Assembly: GCA_022841475.1 (NCBI GenBank)
Contig: JALHRJ010000001.1
Span: 91,440 to 155,439 of the forward strand
Length of the DNA: 64,000 nucleotides
Reading direction: 5' to 3'
Source of the DNA: Cyclobacteriaceae bacterium
Lineage (GTDB): Bacteria; Bacteroidota; Bacteroidia; Cytophagales; Cyclobacteriaceae
Positions 41,351 to 49,915 of the stretch are shown piece by piece. The translations under genes were made by a program, and so were the position numbers. The notes under the pieces were generated by a model that was not told the DNA's origin, did not search any database, and saw only the letters and a program-made list of their open reading frames with translations. Each line of letters starts with the position of its first letter. The first letter of the stretch is position 1.

Positions 41351-42571
41351 GTGAAGACACCCATTCAGTCGCTTTCTTCTAACTTGACCTTTCTTAGCCT
41401 TTTTAGCGGTTGCGGTGGATTTGATGATGGCTTTGAGCAACAAGGATTTAATTCCTTAGGCGCTTATGATATTGATGATTCTGCAATTCAGGTTTATAAT
41501 GCAAATCTCAAAGGGAAAATAACCAATCTTGATCTCTCCAAAGCACCTGATAAGGAATTTGATTACGCACCCGGAGAAGTAGATGTCTTACTTTCAGGAA
41601 GTCCATGTCAAGGCTTTTCTACGGCAGGAAAAAGAGAGTTAAATGACCCAAGAAATAAATTACTTCTTACTGGTGGTGATATTGCCATTAAGGTTAAGCC
41701 ACGAATTTTCATAGCAGAAAATGTTATGGGTTCTCTTTCAGGAGAGCACAAGAAGTATTGGCAAAAGCTTCAAGAAAACTTCATAAAGGCAGGCTATCAC
41801 ACCAAGTTTGAAAAGATCAACTGTAAGGATATCGGGCTTGCTCAAATTAGGAAGCGTGTTCTTTTTTTTGCATCAAAGGACAAAGACCTTCTGAACTTCC
41901 AACTACCTAAAATACCCCCTGCTGCTTTACAGGATGTTATTTCAAATGTTGAAGGCCTTCCCAATCAGGAACATTTTATTGAGATTGACGATAACGAATT
42001 AAAGATCATCAACAGCATAAACAAAGGGCAGAAACTTTCAAACGTGCGCAAGGGAGTAAGATCAGTTCATTCTTGGGACATACCAGAGGTCTATGGGAAA
42101 GTGACTAAGCAAGAAAAAGCTATTCTTGAAAAATTGATTGACCTAAGAAGAAAGATTCGTGTGCGAGACTATGGGGATGCCGATCCCGTGAAGTTGTCCG
42201 ATTTAAAAAAGGAGTTCGAATATGATGTCGACCCAAAAATCAATTCATTATTGAAAAAGGGTTACTTAAGAAAAGTAGGGCGGAGAATTGATTTATCGCA
42301 AACTTTTAATGGTCTATACCGGAGATTAGATTGGTCTCAACTCTCCTATACAGTTGACACTCGATTTGGGACTCCAAGATTTTTTGTTCATCCAGAATTG
42401 AATAGGGGATTTACCGTGAGAGAGGCCGCGAGAATTCAAGGATTTAGAGATTCATTCGTTTTTACTGGTTCACTATCAAATCAATTTAGAATGATCGGCA
42501 ACGCTGTTCCCCCACCGCTTTCAGCAACTTTAGCTTCCATTTTAAGAGAGAAAATTAATGCTAAGCTATAA
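41351..42571 (+). CDS. DNA cytosine-5 methyltransferase with winged-helix-like insert (second operon)
   Basis: A 406-residue m5C methylase, starting at GTG. Motif I is SLFSGCGGFDDGFEQQG, motif IV LSGSPCQGFSTAG (Cys86), motif VI FIAENVMGSLSG and motif X RMIGNAVPPPLSA. In the target-recognition region (about 255-325) lies a segment, EKAILEKLIDLRRKIRVRDY then LSDLKKEFEYDVDPKINSLL and GYLRKVGRRIDL, that reads as a winged helix; typical stand-alone methylases lack it. It heads a four-gene operon and overlaps the next gene by 14 bases. It may modify self DNA or act as a sensor. Confidence 0.9.
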   Translation: MKTPIQSLSSNLTFLSLFSGCGGFDDGFEQQGFNSLGAYDIDDSAIQVYNANLKGKITNLDLSKAPDKEFDYAPGEVDVLLSGSPCQGFSTAGKRELNDPRNKLLLTGGDIAIKVKPRIFIAENVMGSLSGEHKKYWQKLQENFIKAGYHTKFEKINCKDIGLAQIRKRVLFFASKDKDLLNFQLPKIPPAALQDVISNVEGLPNQEHFIEIDDNELKIINSINKGQKLSNVRKGVRSVHSWDIPEVYGKVTKQEKAILEKLIDLRRKIRVRDYGDADPVKLSDLKKEFEYDVDPKINSLLKKGYLRKVGRRIDLSQTFNGLYRRLDWSQLSYTVDTRFGTPRFFVHPELNRGFTVREAARIQGFRDSFVFTGSLSNQFRMIGNAVPPPLSATLASILREKINAKL

Positions 42572-43514
42572 AGAGAAAATAATTAAATGGTCAGGGGATG
42601 AAGATGGAAATACCTTCATAGGTATCAATTCCTATATGAGGTATCTGAGCAAGCATCTATTTTATGATTATGAACCAACGCTGGGTGCATATCCGGAATT
42701 TGAAGCAAGGTTGAATGAATGGTTAAATAACATTGAATCTGAGGAGGATCAAAAAAGTCTTGTGCGTCTAATTCCAAACTTATTCTACATAGGAAGAGAA
42801 GAACTCAACTCTTTGCATAAAACAGCATTCGAATCGGTTGTCTGCCATTGGCTTTTTGACCAGAAGGTAGCAAGAATTGATAAAATTGATTTCTCGACAG
42901 AACTAAAAGAGATGATTGACTCAACTTGGTTCTGCCCAATCACAGATAGCTTTCGAATCAACCAATTCTATCATGTAAATAACATTTCAAGTATTCATGA
43001 GTTTCGGCCCGATTGGAGGTCGCTCAAAAAATTCGGCAGTGATGAAAGAATTCAAAATTACATTCAAAATAACAATGTGAAACAAATTGTTCTTCTTGAA
43101 GATTTTGTTGGCACTGGTACACAGGTATTTCACCCAATCAAGTACTGTGTAGAGACATTTAAGTTGAAGGTGCTATTTGTGCCGCTGGTGATTTGCAATC
43201 CAGGTTGTGAGAAGATAAAAGAAATAAACAACGAAAACTTCTCCTTCAATCCAGTCATTCACATTCCTAAAGAGTTTCTCATAAATAAATTAGGCTATAC
43301 AAATATTTCCCTAATCGAATTTATCTCATTGTCAGAAAAATTGTACGATACAGTTATGGGAACGAATGACAAAAGCAAAGTGAAGCAATTTGGGTACAGT
43401 GATACAGGAAGTCTAACTGTCATGTTTTCAAACACGCCCAATAATAGTTTACCGTTAATACACGTGGAGTCAAGCTCGTGGAAACCCCTCTTCAAAAGGC
43501 ATTCAAGATCATAA
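42558..43514 (+). CDS. Phosphoribosyltransferase-like (PRTase-CE type) protein
   Basis: A 318-residue protein. Residues 174-195 (KQIVLLEDFVGTGTQVFHPI) match the PRPP-binding loop of phosphoribosyltransferases (hhhhD-D/E-xxxTGxT), and the preceding strand-helix pairs fit the type I PRTase fold. The N-terminal 150 residues are helical and unrecognised. Diverged PRTases of this sort have been described in predicted conflict systems together with ORC/CDC6-like ATPases; I recall the name PRTase-CE. They may modify a nucleotide or protein as the effector. The gene sits between the methylase (14-base overlap) and the ATPase gene (three bases). Confidence 0.72.
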   Translation: MLSYKEKIIKWSGDEDGNTFIGINSYMRYLSKHLFYDYEPTLGAYPEFEARLNEWLNNIESEEDQKSLVRLIPNLFYIGREELNSLHKTAFESVVCHWLFDQKVARIDKIDFSTELKEMIDSTWFCPITDSFRINQFYHVNNISSIHEFRPDWRSLKKFGSDERIQNYIQNNNVKQIVLLEDFVGTGTQVFHPIKYCVETFKLKVLFVPLVICNPGCEKIKEINNENFSFNPVIHIPKEFLINKLGYTNISLIEFISLSEKLYDTVMGTNDKSKVKQFGYSDTGSLTVMFSNTPNNSLPLIHVESSSWKPLFKRHSRS

Positions 43515-43517
43515 TTT

Positions 43518-45527
43518 ATGGAGGATAGATTAAATCCATTTCATGAACTGTATGTGACGGAGTCAATTGGATCCGATGCCTTCGTACGACTTTATAGTGA
43601 CAAGCTGGTAAATCACACAACAGCACTCTTTAAACCCGGTAATGTAATATTAAAAGGTCTTCCGGGAACAGGTAAAAGTATGATGTTAAATCTACTTAAA
43701 CCATCTGTTCGTATTGCCTACAAGAAAAGCGATGTTCCATTCCCGGTTCCTACCAAATTTTCAAAGTTCATTGGCGCAGGCATAAATTTAATTCGCAGCA
43801 GCGTAAGTGACTTTGGTCAGCGATCAATAAGTGTAAAAGGTGAAGATTCAAATAATGAACTTGCTATCTACTTTGGTGATTTTTTGAATTATTTTGTTGT
43901 TCGGGATATCATGCAATCTATCCAAGAACTAAATGTTTCCTTAAGCAAGGAACTCTCTATTAATCTAACAGAGAAGTCTATCAACAAATTCATCAAAATT
44001 ATTCGGAGTGATGATTGTTGGTTTAGTTACCTCAAGGGCATCACCACTTTGGAAGACCTGGATGAAAAACTTAGAACTAGACTCAACACCTATAGATCTT
44101 ACTTAAATTTTAACATCGACAATATTCCTGTTGAAATTTCAACAACGAAGACTAATATTGGTATACCAATTTCAGCAGCAGCGAATGCACTACGTGAATC
44201 TGGAATTATTGGAAATGATGTCAATATATTCATTAGGATCGATCAGTATGAAGAGCTCGCCTGGATTGATCAAAGAGTAAGTGGTCTTGGTACAACCTAC
44301 CAATCCGTGATACACAAACTACTTGCGATGCGAGATAAAAGTGTTTCATATCGGATTGGGACTCGCCCATTCGCATGGTCAGACGAAAAACAAGAAATAA
44401 TTGGAACAGCCGCACGCCTTGAACAAATGCGGAACTACATTTCAATTTCGATCGATGATGTATTAAGAAGACCAGAGAACAAGCGGGCATACATTTTTCC
44501 GGAATTTGCCGAGGACATCTTTTTTAAGCGACTTAGCGAAAGTAAGTACTTAATAAACTATAAAAACCAAAGTGTTCTAAAGGAGGTATTCGGGGCCGGA
44601 TACACGCCAATTGAAAAAGCTCAAAAATATGTTTCAGGGAATAAAGAAAGAGCTATTGAATTAGATCCGGAGTGGCCTAAGAGCTGGAGGAATTTCTTGA
44701 TCAAGCTTGCAAACGAAGACCCATTATCCGCACGACTAGGAGAGGCATGGGCTCGCCAAAAAGGAAAAGAAGGAATTGTGAATGATGTTCCAAAGAAAAA
44801 GCCATTTCCTTGGGATAATAAAAAGTACTGGGTTAAAGAGCGAACGGAACAAGCGTTAATTCAAATTGCGTCAAGAAATCGACAACAATTAATCTGGGAG
44901 GGTAAAGATGACATACTCAATTTAAGCGGTGGGAACATTCTCGCTTTTTTAAGTCTTTGTCAACAGATATGGGAAGTATGGTTGCGTGATAAAAGTTCAA
45001 GTACGAAACCAGCAAAAAATCATCCCGTAATAGACGAAGCCATTCAGACATTAGGAATTTTGGAAGCAAGTTTTAAATGGTTTGAAAATATCTCGAAGGA
45101 AACCGGTGGAAAGGAAAGGAAAAATTTTATCACACTTGTTGGTACAGAATTATACAAAGAACTAACTCAGGATTTAAAAATGTCGTATCCCGGAAAGAAT
45201 GGGTTCTCAATAACGATTGAAGATCTCCAAAAGAATGAGGGAATCAATAAGTTTCTTATGGATGCAGCATCTTATGGTGACTTATACGACAGGCCTCACA
45301 CGACCAAAACTAAAGACGGGAAAAAACGAATTAAGTTTTATCTAAACCCAATATTATCACCGTACTTCAAATTACCATCCACGCATACAAAGGAGCCCAA
45401 ATATATTTCTTTAAACGATTTAGAAGATTGGTTGGTGAAGTCGGGTGTGGTAGAAGAAAGTAAGACTTCTAATCAGAAAATCAAGAAACGAACTCCTGAC
45501 AATAAAAATCAAGGATCCCTATTTTAA
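43518..45527 (+). CDS. ORC/CDC6-like AAA+ ATPase (second operon)
   Basis: A 669-residue ATPase. Walker A is ILKGLPGTGKSMM (about residues 43-55), Walker B IFIRIDQYEELAW with DxxEE, and a sensor-1-like strand SYRIGTRPFAW follows. The arrangement suits STAND/ORC-type AAA+ proteins. After about residue 400 come basic helices, GGNILAFLSLCQQIWEVW and a C-terminal wing-like region. In conflict systems such ATPases bind DNA or nucleotides and switch on an effector. It is the largest gene of the operon and is followed 11 bases later by the fourth gene. Confidence 0.75.
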   Translation: MEDRLNPFHELYVTESIGSDAFVRLYSDKLVNHTTALFKPGNVILKGLPGTGKSMMLNLLKPSVRIAYKKSDVPFPVPTKFSKFIGAGINLIRSSVSDFGQRSISVKGEDSNNELAIYFGDFLNYFVVRDIMQSIQELNVSLSKELSINLTEKSINKFIKIIRSDDCWFSYLKGITTLEDLDEKLRTRLNTYRSYLNFNIDNIPVEISTTKTNIGIPISAAANALRESGIIGNDVNIFIRIDQYEELAWIDQRVSGLGTTYQSVIHKLLAMRDKSVSYRIGTRPFAWSDEKQEIIGTAARLEQMRNYISISIDDVLRRPENKRAYIFPEFAEDIFFKRLSESKYLINYKNQSVLKEVFGAGYTPIEKAQKYVSGNKERAIELDPEWPKSWRNFLIKLANEDPLSARLGEAWARQKGKEGIVNDVPKKKPFPWDNKKYWVKERTEQALIQIASRNRQQLIWEGKDDILNLSGGNILAFLSLCQQIWEVWLRDKSSSTKPAKNHPVIDEAIQTLGILEASFKWFENISKETGGKERKNFITLVGTELYKELTQDLKMSYPGKNGFSITIEDLQKNEGINKFLMDAASYGDLYDRPHTTKTKDGKKRIKFYLNPILSPYFKLPSTHTKEPKYISLNDLEDWLVKSGVVEESKTSNQKIKKRTPDNKNQGSLF

Positions 45528-45538
45528 CTCCGTAACAT

Positions 45539-46498
45539 ATGGTATTTAGACCGTGGGGAGAGTTGAAATGGTTATTAAGCAAGCTCCCATCCGAAAAATT
45601 CTCGCTTCTTGGTTGTCTGGCTACTGAAATAAGATGCAGTGGTACCTATAAGGAACTCTCCGAGTTGAATTCGCTGCACTTTTCGAAATTTTTAGAAATT
45701 ACAGATCCAACAAATACAAATGCACATGATGATCTGCGGAACAAATGTAAAGCTGTTATTGAAAGTATAGCAAAACCGAACGAAGTCGAACAGCATTCTC
45801 TTCTTGAGCCAACCGAGAAAATAATAAATTCTTGCAACGCTTTGATAGAGAAATCAAATGGTCAAATTGTGTTAGATATCACAGCTTTCCCTAAACGATT
45901 TTTCTTCCCTCTAACGAAATTGTTATTGAGAAGCGCCTCAGTCAAAAACCTAATTCTCACTTATACAGTGCCAGAGAAGTATTTTAAAGGTAATCTCTCC
46001 GATAATGCTCAATCTTGGGCACCCATATCTTTGTTTTCTCCTCTTGATGGAGATGAAAGCAAGATCGATTTAGCAGTAATTGGTATTGGGTTCATGCCTC
46101 TTGGCCTTCCTACATTCTTGAAAGACAAGCAAGATCGTTTAGATATTAAGTTTCTGTTTCCATTTCCGCCAGGTCCTCCTTATTATCAACGAACGTGGGA
46201 CTTCGTCAATCAATTAGATGGCTCTACGAAGATTGATACCAAACAAATCTATCGAATAGATACCAAATCGGTTCCTAGTATCTTTGATAAAATAAGTTCC
46301 TTGGCAAAGGGAAAACAAGTTATTTTTGCCCCATACGGCCCAAAGACGATGTCTCTTGCGATGTGTCTTTACGCAGTTCTAAACAACTCTCCTGTCTATT
46401 ATACGCAACCAACTAGCTATAATCCCAACTACTCTGAAGGACGCGGAGCTTCTATTGCCTACTTGATTAAACTAAATGGTGTCTCCCTTTACCAATAG
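45539..46498 (+). CDS. Unknown Rossmann-like protein, fourth gene of the PRTase/ATPase operon
   Basis: A 319-residue protein not recognised as a named family. It alternates strands and helices: KFSLLGCLATEIRC, QIVLDITAFPKRFFFPLTKLL (about 113-133), NLILTYTVPEKY, IDLAVIGIGFMPLG and KQVIFAPYGPKTMSLAMCL. This is a Rossmann-like pattern in which DITAFPKRF and GPKTM may form a ligand pocket. Sensor domains of this type (CARF/SAVED-like) occur in signalling immune systems, but I do not see their diagnostic motifs. Its place as fourth gene makes it a candidate sensor or regulator of the ATPase. Confidence 0.5.
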   Translation: MVFRPWGELKWLLSKLPSEKFSLLGCLATEIRCSGTYKELSELNSLHFSKFLEITDPTNTNAHDDLRNKCKAVIESIAKPNEVEQHSLLEPTEKIINSCNALIEKSNGQIVLDITAFPKRFFFPLTKLLLRSASVKNLILTYTVPEKYFKGNLSDNAQSWAPISLFSPLDGDESKIDLAVIGIGFMPLGLPTFLKDKQDRLDIKFLFPFPPGPPYYQRTWDFVNQLDGSTKIDTKQIYRIDTKSVPSIFDKISSLAKGKQVIFAPYGPKTMSLAMCLYAVLNNSPVYYTQPTSYNPNYSEGRGASIAYLIKLNGVSLYQ

Positions 46499-46650
46499 TG
46501 GTTTAAGAAAGTTAACGAATTTAGGTCACTCGTATTTTGACAAAATATCCTATGCTTGATCTCCACAAGCGCCATCTTGAAATTCAGGACTTAGGGGAAT
46601 GACCCCGCTGGACTGTTATAACATTTTACGAAATCAAAAATCCACCCCGG

Positions 46651-47805
46651 TCATATTTGCCTACGCTTTCTCTTCTTTCTTCTCCTTACCCTATTCTCAA
46701 CCCCCAGATCAGGTTGGTTAACAGGGTCGATAAGATTCCCATGAGTATGGTCATCCAGTAGCGCTGCCAGATCGAGGCCTTTTGAGTTTTGTGAAGTGTG
46801 GAGGTTGAGTCGAGAAGCTTTTGAGTTTGCAGATTGATTAGCGTGTTTAGCTCTCGACCCTGTTTGAGATTGTTTTCGATCATGCTGTGTTGTATTCGAA
46901 CGTTGATGAGATGTTGTTGATTGCTTTCCTGTGCCTTGAGGTAGAGTGACTGGATTTCCTTCAAGATCAGGAGCACCTGTTCGGCTGATAGATGAGTTGG
47001 ATTTTGTTCGATCATTTGCTTGGTGAATTGCTGCGCGATCTCTTTCTTGTTCATAGTTAATAGTGTTTTTAATGGAAGCCCATTTATAATCATTGCCAAG
47101 CTTTGCCCCAGTAATAATCATTCCTTCATGGGAATATGAGATTCCACTTACGAAACCTGTGGACGCCTGATTGAATAAAAGATTGATGCCTCTGCTTTCG
47201 AGCGCCTGTATAAATTCTGAACAGGTCAATTTATTGTTGGAAGTGATTGTGTCTCTGATCAGTACCTGCAAAGTCATTTTGTGCGAAGGAGTGTTGGTAC
47301 GTTTCATCATCTCCAGTTCATCTTTAGTCATTGCCCGTTCCTGTGCCTGTTTGCTTGAAATCACCTCGGTGAGTTTGTACTTCTTTTCAAGGTCACGAAG
47401 AATTTTTTCACAACGGGCAAAGTCATTGCTGTCGGAAAGAACCTTGCCATCATAGTTAATTCGGTTAACGAGAATGTGAAGGTGTGGATGATCTGCATCA
47501 TTGTGACGGAACATGATGTATTGGTTCTGCGTGAAGCCACTCTCCTGAAGGTAGTCCTTCCCGATCAATACCATCATCTCGCTGGTAAGGTCTTCAGAAG
47601 GTGGAAAGTTGATGGAGGTATGGTAGAAATACTTTTGAAGGTTAGGACGAAGGACTTTGATCATTTGAATCTCCTTGAGGATACTTTTTTCAGATACGCT
47701 CACAAAAGAATGGTCGAGTACTTCAGCAACCCCTTTCGATACTTTCTCCAGGTTGTAGCGTAAGGCTCCCCGAAAGCCCCTACCCTTGATCATGTTGGCG
47801 GTCAT
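46651..47805 (-). CDS. mobA: MobA/VirD2-type relaxase (element B)
   Basis: A 384-residue relaxase, closely related to that of element A over the first 270 residues: FRGALRYNLEKVSKGV with candidate catalytic Tyr17, FYHTSINFPPSE and the metal motif DHPHLHILVNRINYDGK. The C-terminal third is Ser/Thr/Gln-rich and longer than in element A, ending in the basic tail RRRKKRKRRQI. Within that third, another reading frame encodes a plausible membrane protein (46686-47054), which may explain the odd composition. It overlaps mobC by 26 bases. Confidence 0.92.
   Translation of the reverse strand: MTANMIKGRGFRGALRYNLEKVSKGVAEVLDHSFVSVSEKSILKEIQMIKVLRPNLQKYFYHTSINFPPSEDLTSEMMVLIGKDYLQESGFTQNQYIMFRHNDADHPHLHILVNRINYDGKVLSDSNDFARCEKILRDLEKKYKLTEVISSKQAQERAMTKDELEMMKRTNTPSHKMTLQVLIRDTITSNNKLTCSEFIQALESRGINLLFNQASTGFVSGISYSHEGMIITGAKLGNDYKWASIKNTINYEQERDRAAIHQANDRTKSNSSISRTGAPDLEGNPVTLPQGTGKQSTTSHQRSNTTQHDRKQSQTGSRAKHANQSANSKASRLNLHTSQNSKGLDLAALLDDHTHGNLIDPVNQPDLGVENRVRRRKKRKRRQI
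46686..47054 (-). CDS. Overprinted coiled-coil membrane protein inside the relaxase gene
   Basis: This 122-residue frame on the same strand lies wholly inside the relaxase gene in a different phase. Starting at the ATG at 47054 behind an A/T-rich leader, it reads MNKKEIAQQFTKQMIEQ, a long helical stretch (LSAEQVLLILKEIQSLYLKA, HSMIENNLKQGRELNTLINL), basic QKASIWQRYW and a C-terminal membrane segment MTILMGILSTLLTNLIWGL. This is ordinary protein composition, unlike the relaxase frame here. Tail-anchored mobilization proteins are plausible. No such frame is apparent in the element A relaxase. It remains a prediction. Confidence 0.6.
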   Translation of the reverse strand: MNKKEIAQQFTKQMIEQNPTHLSAEQVLLILKEIQSLYLKAQESNQQHLINVRIQHSMIENNLKQGRELNTLINLQTQKLLDSTSTLHKTQKASIWQRYWMTILMGILSTLLTNLIWGLRIG

Positions 47806-48136
47806 CGAGTAAGGTTTTAAGAATGGTGTTTAATAAAGAGACCAGTTCAACTTGTACCGTGGTAATCTCCTTTGGAAATTCTCCAAGGTTGAGTTTGTGC
47901 GTAGCCTGATTGAGGTTGACCCCGATCTTTTTTAGTTCACTATAAATAGAGACATCAAGAGGAGACATTCTGACAGGAGGATTTTTCCCAATGAATATTT
48001 TATAGCGGATCCAGTTGGCCGGGCTGAGGCCAGCGGTTGCTGCGAAGTCAGTCACTTTTTCATTCTCAGCGTTTGTGAGCCTGATGTTGACCTGAACGAG
48101 TCGTTTGTTTTGATCTTGTAGTTTTGGTCTGCTCAT
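47780..48136 (-). CDS. mobC: MobC-family relaxosome accessory protein (element B)
   Basis: 118 residues from the ATG at 48136; an upstream extension would read through the candidate oriT and is rejected because the element A homologue has exactly this length. The ribbon-helix-helix VQVNIRLTNAENEKVTDFA and GLSPANWIRYKIF precede the MobC signature LKKIGVNLNQATHKLNLGEFP. It overlaps the relaxase gene by 26 bases. Confidence 0.9.
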   Translation of the reverse strand: MSRPKLQDQNKRLVQVNIRLTNAENEKVTDFAATAGLSPANWIRYKIFIGKNPPVRMSPLDVSIYSELKKIGVNLNQATHKLNLGEFPKEITTVQVELVSLLNTILKTLLDDRQHDQG

Positions 48137-48183
48137 GACTTTAATCCGAACGAAGTGGTCAATGGATACGTAAAAAAATCCTG

Positions 48184-48230
48184 GGGCAAGCAGGTTGAAG
48201 CGTAGCGAAAACATTGCTTGCTCCGAATTT
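48184..48230 (-). other. Candidate oriT (element B)
   Basis: On the minus strand this reads the same inverted repeat as at 16494-16540: GGAGCAAGCA, then ATGTTTTCGCTACGCTTCAA, then CTGCTTGCCCC, with only a few base changes. It occupies the same place upstream of mobC. Conservation of a non-coding hairpin between two diverged modules is the main support. Confidence 0.6.
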
Positions 48231-48328
48231 GCAAGGTGTCTCTGATAGCTGAAGTTTCCGGTGCTTAATTGAGCTTGTCATATCCAATTTGATTTTGATT
48301 TAGCTTCATTGAAGCTTCCTGATGTTGG

Positions 48329-48637
48329 TTATTCTATTTTGAACTTTCCTGGTACTGATTGATCTTTTGTTTCACTGGCATCCCTGAACTCCCATTTTCT
48401 GGGAACTCCGGGCTTTGCAGTACTGCTCTTTTTATACTTTGCAACTGCCTGGGCGAGACTGAAATAATTGAGCATTACAGGTTCGCCACATTCCTTCTCA
48501 AGGTCTTCCCGGATTATTTCCAAGGCCATCGTGACTGCCATAGAAGAAACTACATCTGCATACATTTCGACAAGTAGTGTATAGGCACCACGCTTTTTTT
48601 CTTTCAGAAACCGGATGATGTGTTTCTTCTCCATCAC
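48329..48637 (-). CDS. Small mobilization-module protein (element B)
   Basis: A 102-residue paralogue of 16087-16410, conserving the N-terminal KKHIIRFLKEKKRGAYTLL, the NYFSLAQAVAK segment and the WEFRDASETKDQ motif near the end. Function is unknown. Its constant place between the membrane protein gene and mobC suggests part of the relaxosome. Confidence 0.55.
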   Translation of the reverse strand: MMEKKHIIRFLKEKKRGAYTLLVEMYADVVSSMAVTMALEIIREDLEKECGEPVMLNYFSLAQAVAKYKKSSTAKPGVPRKWEFRDASETKDQSVPGKFKIE

Positions 48638-48647
48638 TTATACTCCA

Positions 48648-49184
48648 TTAATATTGTGATTTGGATTCCTTCCCCAGAAATACCCGAACGGTCTTTGTAT
48701 TCAACTTTTGGAATTCGGTAAAATGCTGAATCGAATCTCCCTGGGCTATAGTGAAGTCAATGAAAAAATAACCAGCCTCATTCTTCTTCACGTGCTTAAC
48801 TATTCCACCAATGTTCTCTGAAGCGCGAAGGATAACCTTTGCTTTGTGAATGTCATTCGCCATTGACCAGGTCCAGGCTGCTATTCCCAATAGTAGCAAA
48901 ACAAGAAGTCCAAATAAAAAACTTTTGACAGCGATTCCCAATTGAAACCTCCAGGCTTCCCCTTTTACATTGAAATGAAACACCTGCGGACTTATTTGCG
49001 AGGCAGCGTCTTTCACCTGAGTGGCAAGTACTTTGTTGTTTTGGTTGTTGAGCTGCATCTCCTTGTGTATAATATAGAGTGCCGGGATGACCGGGTCACT
49101 GGGTGAAAACTGAAATCCATACTCTTTAAGCAGGAAGGCACAGTATGAGCGTAACTCTTTTTGTTCCTGGCTAGTCATGGCCAT
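48648..49184 (-). CDS. Single-pass membrane protein of the mobilization module (element B)
   Basis: A 178-residue paralogue of 15523-16050, with RSYCAFLLKEYGFQFSPSDP and YIIHKEMQLNNQN in the cytoplasmic part, one membrane segment (FLFGLLVLLLLGIAAWTW) and the tail KTVRVFLGKESKSQY. Conservation of both ends supports a real protein. A link to ParA or to a coupling protein is inferred. It starts three bases after the ParA stop. Confidence 0.62.
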   Translation of the reverse strand: MAMTSQEQKELRSYCAFLLKEYGFQFSPSDPVIPALYIIHKEMQLNNQNNKVLATQVKDAASQISPQVFHFNVKGEAWRFQLGIAVKSFLFGLLVLLLLGIAAWTWSMANDIHKAKVILRASENIGGIVKHVKKNEAGYFFIDFTIAQGDSIQHFTEFQKLNTKTVRVFLGKESKSQY

Positions 49185-49187
49185 CGG

Positions 49188-49874
49188 TTAGAGATTTAGT
49201 TCTTCGATAGGTTTCTTAAAGTAGATAGCTGCGAACGGACCTAAGGCCGAAATACCTTTTCCATCTTTAAGAACATTCTCTACCGTGCGTAGGGCGATCT
49301 CTCCTTTGTCCTTAACCAGATCAAAGTTGATCAAGCGAAGGTTGTGCTGACTGCAATAAGAAAACAGTAATGTTTCCTGTTCCGGTGAACAAGGGTAGAA
49401 ACCATTTAGGGCCACAGTGATTTCCAAAAATCCCTGGGTTGCCCAAACAAGCTCCTCAAGATATTCCATAGTGGCTTTGAAGATATTCCCACCGCCCACT
49501 ACGCAGGTAATTTGCAATGCAATCTGGTTTGTGAGCAGGATTTCTGAAATCACTTCGATGCCGTTCAAGGCAAAATACTTTGGCAATTGTTCGGCCACGC
49601 TGGCCCCGAGGTCCGCAATAAACAATTCCTTGTTAGCTTCGATCACACTTTCAAAGAGTCCATTGAAAGCACCACGATCGATTCGTTTAGTGAGCGGATC
49701 CAGGAATGAGACCTTAACCGGTTTACGATAGGCAAGTTGTTTCATTGTTGTGGTGGTGGCATCATCCAGATCAAGAACTGCTGCGTGCTGATATTTTTCT
49801 GCAAGCATGAAGGCCAGTACGGATTTACCGGAGCCGCCTTTGGCCTGGGTAATAAAATGGATCTTCTTTGTCAT
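49188..49874 (-). CDS. ParA/MinD-like ATPase (element B)
   Basis: A 228-residue paralogue of the element A ATPase, same length, with ITQAKGGSGKSVLAFMLA (deviant Walker A), AAVLDLDDATTTTMKQLAY and LFIADLGASVAEQLPKY. It is the most conserved protein of the module besides the relaxase N-terminus. No ParB partner is present. The role is as for the element A copy. Confidence 0.85.
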   Translation of the reverse strand: MTKKIHFITQAKGGSGKSVLAFMLAEKYQHAAVLDLDDATTTTMKQLAYRKPVKVSFLDPLTKRIDRGAFNGLFESVIEANKELFIADLGASVAEQLPKYFALNGIEVISEILLTNQIALQITCVVGGGNIFKATMEYLEELVWATQGFLEITVALNGFYPCSPEQETLLFSYCSQHNLRLINFDLVKDKGEIALRTVENVLKDGKGISALGPFAAIYFKKPIEELNL

Positions 49875-49915
49875 GTTTTTTCTTTAGTTGAAAATTGGTT
49901 GCTGTATTACTAATG

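Noticed and set aside
47780-48214. Longer start for the second MobC (position 48214)
   Set aside because: It would translate the candidate oriT; the element A homologue supports the start at 48136.
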